From the NCBI GenBank assembly GCA_013043085.1, contig JABDOU010000128.1, positions 1 through 7,326 on the forward strand: 7,326 nucleotides of DNA, given 5' to 3'. Positions 1 through 4,059 of the stretch are shown piece after piece. Each line of letters begins with the position of its first letter. The stretch's first letter is position 1. Source of the DNA: Acidimicrobiia bacterium (GTDB lineage: Bacteria; Actinomycetota; Acidimicrobiia; Spongiisociales; SHLN01). The position numbers were made by a program, and so were the translations under genes. The notes below the pieces were generated by a model. That model was given only the letters and a program-made list of their open reading frames with translations, was not told where the DNA came from and made no database searches.

Positions 1-309
1 CATCTTTACACGGCTCCCTCCCGGGTTCGTTTTCCCAACGGCGAGAGCCTGGCAGAAGCCCAGAGTCGGGCGATAGTCGGTTGCGAGACGATCGCCAGTG
101 TTCACAAACGCGGAGAGCACGTAATCGTGGTCACACACGCCGATGTGATCAAGTCCGTCGTTTCTCACTATCTGGGGGCGCCCCAGGACCTATTTCAGCG
201 GATATCAGTGACTCCAACGAGCATCACTGTTCTCGACCTCCCGCGTAACGGACATCCGACGATCCAGGCCGTGAACGTCCGATCCGATATCGAGGGATGG
301 TTGAAATGA
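1..309 (+). CDS. Histidine phosphatase family protein (MSMEG_4193-like), C-terminal part
   Basis: This is the last 102 codons of a gene whose start lies before the window. The visible part contains FPNGES followed by VVTHADVIK, which match the conserved Glu region and the second catalytic His of the phosphoglycerate-mutase-like histidine phosphatase superfamily. The segment LGAPQDLFQRISVTP closely resembles the C-terminal part of actinobacterial MSMEG_4193-type proteins (Rv2135c in M. tuberculosis, as I recall). The N-terminal RHG motif carrying the phosphohistidine would be upstream and cannot be checked. The enzyme would be a cytoplasmic phosphatase or phosphomutase of unknown substrate. 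It is followed directly by a DUF3090 gene and a SCO1664-like gene, and this neighbourhood, known in actinobacteria, supports the subfamily call. The stop TGA overlaps the next start as ATGA. Confidence 0.88.
   Translation, partial: HLYTAPSRVRFPNGESLAEAQSRAIVGCETIASVHKRGEHVIVVTHADVIKSVVSHYLGAPQDLFQRISVTPTSITVLDLPRNGHPTIQAVNVRSDIEGWLK
292..296 (+). promoter_or_regulatory. Ribosome binding site for the DUF3090 gene
   Basis: GAGGG lies inside the end of the phosphatase gene. It is 9 bases before the ATG at 306 but directly abuts the in-frame ATG at 297. This spacing favours 306 as the true start, giving the common ATGA stop/start overlap with the upstream gene. Confidence 0.6.
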
Positions 310-770
310 ATCTTGGCAACGTAGACGCCTTCGCAGCGGGCGCGGTTGGAGAACCCGGCCAGAGGACATTCCTGGTGAGAGTTGTTGTCAACGACGCCTC
401 ATACTGGATGCTCCTTGAAAAGCAACAGGTACAAAGCCTCGCCGAGCGATGCCTCGACCTCCTCCGAACCAACTATCCGCTTCCTCCCGAACAACCAGCT
501 GACGACATAGGCGTACCCGAGGAGGTCATCTTCAGAGTCGGCCAGATTGCAGTCGGCTTCGGAGACGACGAATACACCTTCCAGTTCGCACCAACCGATC
601 CCGAGGTGGCGTCTGTTGAGTTCACCGCCACTCCGTCTCAAGTGCTCGGAATGTGCTACCAGGCTCTCGACTCGGTGGGAAAGGGAAGGAAACCGTGCCC
701 AAAATGCGGCCTACCCATGGATGGTGAGAGCTGCGTGGCCTGTCCGAAGGAAAACGGCCATCGACGCTGA
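306..770 (+). CDS. DUF3090 family protein with C-terminal zinc-ribbon-like motif
   Basis: A 154-residue protein of the actinobacterial DUF3090 family (TIGR03847). The N-terminal part has the family segment AGAVGEPGQRTFLV, followed by an EKQQVQSLAER helix. A central FRVGQIAVGF strand leads to a C-terminal cysteine motif, CPKC then CVAC at about residues 131-146, ending in PKENGHRR. The family usually ends in a similar CxxC plus 'CPxxNGxRR' tail, suggesting zinc binding. Biochemical function is not known. The start at 306 is chosen over 297 because of the GAGGG spacing and the ATGA overlap with the phosphatase gene; the alternative start would add only MVE. The gene sits between the phosphatase and the kinase-like gene and is almost certainly co-transcribed with both. 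A role as a partner of one of them is inference. Confidence 0.9.
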   Translation: MNLGNVDAFAAGAVGEPGQRTFLVRVVVNDASYWMLLEKQQVQSLAERCLDLLRTNYPLPPEQPADDIGVPEEVIFRVGQIAVGFGDDEYTFQFAPTDPEVASVEFTATPSQVLGMCYQALDSVGKGRKPCPKCGLPMDGESCVACPKENGHRR

Positions 771-1443
771 TGCGTGGCCACCTGCAATCGCCGAACTCGA
801 GGGACGATTCGTTGACGCATCGAATGCCACGCTCCTTGCTAGGACTGTTGACGGTCGGGCGCTGATATACAAGCCGGAGGTTGGCCAACGCCCATTACAT
901 GATTTCGACGTATCAACCCTTCCGAGGCGCGAGTATCTCGCTTTCCGAGTCAGTGAGATCATGCAGCTCGACTGCGTGCCGCGTACCGCCATCGTGGACG
1001 GTCCCGCAGGGCCAGGTTCAGTGCAGGAGGTCGTGGAACACGAAACCGATGTCAGCCGTCTGGTTGACATGGTCAACAGCGCCGATGCGGAGTTGTGGCC
1101 TATCGCGCTTCTTGACATCCTCATCAACAATGCCGATCGCAAGGCCGGGCACATCTTCCTGGTTAGAAATCGTGCCATAGGAATCGATCACGGACTTGCT
1201 TTTCACACCGAAGACAAACTGCGGACCGTGCTGTGGAGCTTCGCGGGAATGAAGGTTCCCGAATCGCTCCTGCAGTCAGTCGACGTACTCATGGAGCATG
1301 AGGATGTGTTCCAGGAGGTCACCGAACTCCTGGGAGAACCAGAGGCCAGAGCGTTTCGATCACGATCCCTGTCTCTCCTGAACTCGGGCGTACATCCACT
1401 GCCGCCAATCGATCGGCCCGCGATGCCCTGGCCCCATTTCTAA
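721..1443 (+). CDS. SCO1664 family protein, PI3/4-kinase-like fold (TIGR03843)
   Basis: About 240 residues if the ATG at 721 is used. The body matches the SCO1664/TIGR03843 family, which has distant similarity to phosphatidylinositol 3/4-kinases. Visible elements are LEGRFVDASNATL, then ALIYKPEVGQRPLHDF with a candidate ATP-binding Lys (about residue 51). ILINNADRKAGHIF follows with a catalytic-loop-like NNADR (Asp139-Arg140), then GIDHGLAFH with a metal-binding-like Asp156, and finally KLRTVLWSFAG. These resemble the kinase catalytic and DFG-equivalent motifs, so a kinase or ATP-binding role is plausible, but the substrate is unknown. The start is uncertain. ATG 721 and GTG 724 lie 50 and 47 bases inside the DUF3090 gene and lack a clear ribosome site, and no later in-frame ATG occurs before 961. 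The stop TAA is 12 bases from the convergent GGT-family gene. Confidence 0.85.
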   Translation: MVRAAWPVRRKTAIDADAWPPAIAELEGRFVDASNATLLARTVDGRALIYKPEVGQRPLHDFDVSTLPRREYLAFRVSEIMQLDCVPRTAIVDGPAGPGSVQEVVEHETDVSRLVDMVNSADAELWPIALLDILINNADRKAGHIFLVRNRAIGIDHGLAFHTEDKLRTVLWSFAGMKVPESLLQSVDVLMEHEDVFQEVTELLGEPEARAFRSRSLSLLNSGVHPLPPIDRPAMPWPHF

Positions 1444-1455
1444 CTCAAGCCCGTT

Positions 1456-2943
1456 CTACATCGTCGCGGCCACACTCGCCCGTCGGCTGTCCGCAACGGC
1501 TTCAAGGGTGCCATCGGCCAGCTTGTGAGCGGCCTGGACCCCTCCAAAGTACATATTGAGACCATCGAAGGAACGACTCGGATACGTGTCCGGGGGATCG
1601 ATTCCGGGCTCGTGTACAAAGGTCGGATCGCTGTTGTCCACATCGATGTGAAAACGCGGAGATTCGACCGCCCTTGACAGTGTTTCGTTGAGGGCGGTGA
1701 GTTTGCCGAGAACCTGCATGATCGCTGTCGTAATGCGGGACGCGCCCGGAGATCCGATTGCAAGAACCTCGCCGCCTGGACCTTTGGCGACCGTTGGTGC
1801 CATGTTCGAAAGCAATCGACTCCCGGGCTCGACTGAAAACAGCCCACGAGGCGATAGCTCGACTTCTCCGAGGCAGTTATTCATCCACATCCCGGTCCCG
1901 GGGACGATGAGACCCGACCCGTAGCCCCCGGAAGCCGTCACGGAGACGGCCAATCCATCCCCGCCAACCGCCGACAGCTGGATGGTGCTCGGTGAACCCG
2001 TCAGCGCATGTAGACCGGTGGCGGAGCGGTCGAGGAACTCGGCAACCTCGGCTTCGAGGTCGATGGCCGGCATCAGCTGGCGGTAGCCGAGCACTGCGGC
2101 CTGGATCTCAGCCATTTGTTCTACGGATTCCCATGCGTTCAGCGATTCTGCGATGCGAACCATCGCCGCCATCGCAGCTCCTCCCACTGCCGGTGCGGGA
2201 TTCGTGGCGATCGCCCAATCGCCAACCTGTACGTGAATCGGTATCCGATCGAGCGCCTGATATTCGGCCAGATCACGTTCTGTTATCAAGCCGTTTCCGG
2301 CTTCCATCTCGTCTACGATCCGACGGGCCGTCTCTCCTCGATAGAAATCGTCGGCACCGAGTTCTGCAATACGCTGCAGTGTCTCGGAGAGATGGGCGTG
2401 TTTGATGACCGACCGAACTGCTCCGTGTTCATCGTGGAGAGCCCGATAGCTCTCGTCCTGCCAACCGTATGCGTCCAGGTGTGAGTACTGGAAGTAATAA
2501 GAAGAGGCATCGGGTACCGGATATCCGTCGGCGGCTACCCCGATAGCTCCGTCGAAGAGACGTTGCCAGGGCAGCGAACCGAACCGTTCCCAGGTCGATT
2601 CGACGGCCGCATAGACCCCGGGCACCGCCACCGAACCATGGCCGACGACTGTAGTAATCCCTCCCCCGTACTCCATGGAGGCCACCCGCGTCGAGATGGG
2701 TCGATTTTGGTCTCGGCCAAGCCCCGGCATGGCGCAATACCCGTCGATCGTGACGGCGTCTCCCTCCACCGGCTCCACGGTTATGAACGCGCCGGCGCCT
2801 GGAGACACGACACCCGGATTCACAACAAGATCCACGAGCAATGCCCCCAACGTTGCATCGACGGCGTTGCCACCGTCTGCCGCGATCGACAGCGCGGCAT
2901 CCACCGATAGTTGCGTAGGGGCCGCGATGGCCAGGGACGTCAT
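1456..2943 (-). CDS. Gamma-glutamyltransferase family protein (Ntn-hydrolase), divergent
   Basis: A 495-residue GGT-family protein, somewhat shorter than E. coli GGT (about 580) and with no signal peptide, so probably cytoplasmic. The N-terminus shows AADGGNAVDATLGALL and the glycine-rich NPGVVSPGAGAF, then VVGHGSVAVPG. The C-terminal small-subunit region has the autoprocessing Thr320 in SPSTIQLSAV, followed by GMWMNNCLGE, then LLSNMAPT and GSPGASRITT, all family landmarks. Autocleavage before Thr320 would release a small subunit of about 176 residues. Differences from classical GGT are that TTH becomes TIQ, the Arg that binds the glutamyl carboxylate (in E. coli FREMAP) aligns with Tyr69, and the Asn-containing TLN segment is missing. 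The true activity may therefore be another amidase or acylase reaction. The start at 2943 is chosen because ATGA overlaps the stop of the SSB-like gene. The frame is open upstream to 3132, but those codons lie inside the SSB-like gene and match nothing in the family. Confidence 0.9.
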   Translation of the reverse strand: MTSLAIAAPTQLSVDAALSIAADGGNAVDATLGALLVDLVVNPGVVSPGAGAFITVEPVEGDAVTIDGYCAMPGLGRDQNRPISTRVASMEYGGGITTVVGHGSVAVPGVYAAVESTWERFGSLPWQRLFDGAIGVAADGYPVPDASSYYFQYSHLDAYGWQDESYRALHDEHGAVRSVIKHAHLSETLQRIAELGADDFYRGETARRIVDEMEAGNGLITERDLAEYQALDRIPIHVQVGDWAIATNPAPAVGGAAMAAMVRIAESLNAWESVEQMAEIQAAVLGYRQLMPAIDLEAEVAEFLDRSATGLHALTGSPSTIQLSAVGGDGLAVSVTASGGYGSGLIVPGTGMWMNNCLGEVELSPRGLFSVEPGSRLLSNMAPTVAKGPGGEVLAIGSPGASRITTAIMQVLGKLTALNETLSRAVESPRFHIDVDNSDPTFVHEPGIDPPDTYPSRSFDGLNMYFGGVQAAHKLADGTLEAVADSRRASVAATM

Positions 2944-3326
2944 TGAGCCGGAAAGGGTAGCTGAAAATCCCCCGCGGCTCCGATATCGATTCGGTTCGCG
3001 ACCACTTCGATCCGGCTCCGGCGGCGGTCGTCCGACGCCATGGGCCAGAAGCGCCTTTGTACGGATCCGAGAACCCAGATGCGATCGTGCGACGTCCCGG
3101 GACGCCGCATCAGGTCTTCGGGCGGATCCCACAACGTGACAGGGATTACATCGAGCCTGCGCTTCGGCACCGTTACCCGAACCGTCGTCAAGTATCGAAT
3201 CATTACGGCACCCGAATCGAAGTGTCTGATTTCGGGTTCAGCGACAACGTTGCCGCGAAGCACGACGATGTTCACATCTTCGTCGTCAAATGACAGATCG
3301 TCCTCCGGAATGCTGGTGCGATCCAT
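2940..3326 (-). CDS. Single-stranded DNA-binding protein-like OB-fold protein
   Basis: A 128-residue protein resembling bacterial SSB. An acidic N-terminal leader (residues 8-18) precedes the first OB strand, NIVVLRGNVVAEPEIRHF. This is followed by MIRYLTTVRVTV, then DVIPVTLWDPP (compare the SSB 'FIPVVLW' strand), IWVLGSVQRRFW (compare 'VYVEGRLQTRSW') and RIEVVANRIDIG (compare 'EVVADRVEFL'). Aromatic residues suited to stacking on DNA are Trp66, Trp84 and Trp94. The protein ends QLPFPAQ and lacks the acidic DDDIPF-type tip that recruits repair proteins in housekeeping SSBs, so it is probably a paralogue with a special role. It starts at an ATG with a strong AGGAGG site, and its stop overlaps the start of the GGT-family gene (ATGA), indicating translational coupling. 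Confidence 0.8.
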   Translation of the reverse strand: MDRTSIPEDDLSFDDEDVNIVVLRGNVVAEPEIRHFDSGAVMIRYLTTVRVTVPKRRLDVIPVTLWDPPEDLMRRPGTSHDRIWVLGSVQRRFWPMASDDRRRSRIEVVANRIDIGAAGDFQLPFPAQ

Positions 3327-3330
3327 GCAC

Positions 3331-3338
3331 CCTCCTTT
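3331..3338 (-). promoter_or_regulatory. Strong ribosome binding site for the SSB-like gene
   Basis: On the minus strand AAAGGAGG stands 4 bases before the ATG at 3326. It is a full match to the anti-16S sequence and fixes the start of the SSB-like gene. The spacing is a little short. No convincing -35/-10 pair was found in the 55 bases between this gene and the ancestral end of the upstream dehydrogenase, so the genes may share a transcript. Confidence 0.75.
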
Positions 3339-3365
3339 CCGGTTGTCACGAAGATATCGGTAGAG

Positions 3366-3380
3366 CGCGACAAAATCGCG
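3366..3380. repeat. Small inverted repeat after the ancestral dehydrogenase stop
   Basis: CGCGA and TCGCG are separated by the 5-base loop CAAAA. The hairpin lies immediately downstream (minus strand) of the TGA at 3382-3384. The stem is only 5 base pairs and no T-run follows on the minus strand, so a classical intrinsic terminator is not supported. It could be an attenuating or mRNA-end structure, or chance. Confidence 0.3.
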
Positions 3381-3381
3381 A

Positions 3382-3522
3382 TCAGATGGGCAGGAGTCCC
3401 ACGGTCGGGATCCAGCCTGAAGCTCCGTCGATATCGATCATGAGGTCAGCCGCCCGCTGCGCATTCACATTTGAGAGATAAAAACGGCTCTCGAGAGGGC
3501 GGAAAATGCCGACGGTTTCCTA
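3382..3522 (-). other. Amber-interrupted last repeat: TAG plus 45 in-frame homologous codons to a TGA
   Basis: The dehydrogenase frame stops at TAG (3522-3520) within DYDGDR*ETVGIFRP. Reading on in the same frame gives 45 codons ending in TGA (3384-3382). These translate as ETVGIFRPLESRFYLSNV, then NAQRAADLMIDIDGASGW and IPTVGLLPI. They continue the repeat exactly: compare DFDGDGVTSVGLYRETTGFVYF in the preceding copy, where the amber position is Val (Phe and Cys in the two earlier copies). The segment is therefore genuine former or conditional coding sequence rather than intergenic DNA. The TAG may be a recent nonsense mutation, a readthrough site or a sequencing error, and the sequence alone cannot decide. 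The codon before it is AGA, which is typically rare in high-GC genomes. Confidence 0.85.
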
Positions 3523-4059
3523 TCTGTCCCCGTCGTAGTCGCCCGCAATGATCTTGTCACTTGGAATTCCGTAAAAGAACGATTGTTCCGCTTTGCCGCT
3601 TGTGAGCAAGTCACGGAAATACACGAATCCGGTGGTTTCGCGGTACAAGCCGACACTGGTCACACCATCGCCGTCGAAGTCTCCGGCAAACGGACGATCT
3701 CCGTTGTCGCCAAAGAAATACGAATAGTCAGCCACCCCGGTTCCGAGGGAGTTCCGAACAAATACTTCTCCTGACCGATATATAGCCAGAGTGTCGCACC
3801 CGTTGTTGTTCCAGTCACCAACGATGGGGATGTCGCCGCCCTGGCCGTAAAAGAATTCCCGGTCGGCGACGCCCGTCTGGGCGCGGTTGGTGATATACAC
3901 AAAGCCGTTCGAGGGCCGGAACATGCCGGGGGTATCGAATCCATCACAATCCCAGTCACCCAGCAACGGCAGGTCGCCTGGATTGCCGTAGTAAAAATAC
4001 CTGGTTGAGCCATAGACATCGGTCACCTGCCAGCGCCCGCTTGTCGGGTCGAAGAGAGC
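3382..4059 (-). repeat. Array of C-terminal DxDxDG (FG-GAP/VCBS-like) protein repeats
   Basis: From about residue 955 of the dehydrogenase, a unit of 45-47 residues recurs. The units begin at GDWDCDGFDT (988), GDWNNNGCDT (1035), GDFDGDGVTS (1080) and GDYDGDR (1127, interrupted by TAG), preceded by a partial lead-in unit (955-987). Each unit continues with a short 'xGxFRPxxxxFY' strand and a 'GxAxxxFFYGxxGDxPxxG' end. The Asp-rich turns resemble calcium-binding loops of FG-GAP propeller repeats. Two cysteines (992 and 1042) sit in the first two turns and could pair. The repeats diverge at DNA level, so this is an old array. The likely role is surface binding or attachment (inference). Confidence 0.8.

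Noticed and set aside
547..720. Upstream extension of the kinase-like gene to the ATG at 547
   Set aside because: It lies wholly inside the DUF3090 gene, its translation is unlike the family, and the family N-terminus begins only near the LEGRF segment.
2944..3132. A 63-residue N-terminal extension of the GGT-family gene
   Set aside because: The extension lies inside the SSB-like gene, is Arg/Pro-rich and matches nothing in the GGT family. The ATG at 2943 gives an ATGA overlap and a normal family N-terminus.
2675..3139. A 154-codon plus-strand open frame opposite the GGT-family and SSB-like genes
   Set aside because: It lies antisense to two well-supported coupled genes, its translation is low-complexity Pro/Arg/Ser-rich, and no family features are seen.
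3366..3380. Intrinsic terminator after the dehydrogenase gene
   Set aside because: The stem is only 5 base pairs and there is no T-run on the minus strand, so it was kept only as a low-confidence inverted repeat.
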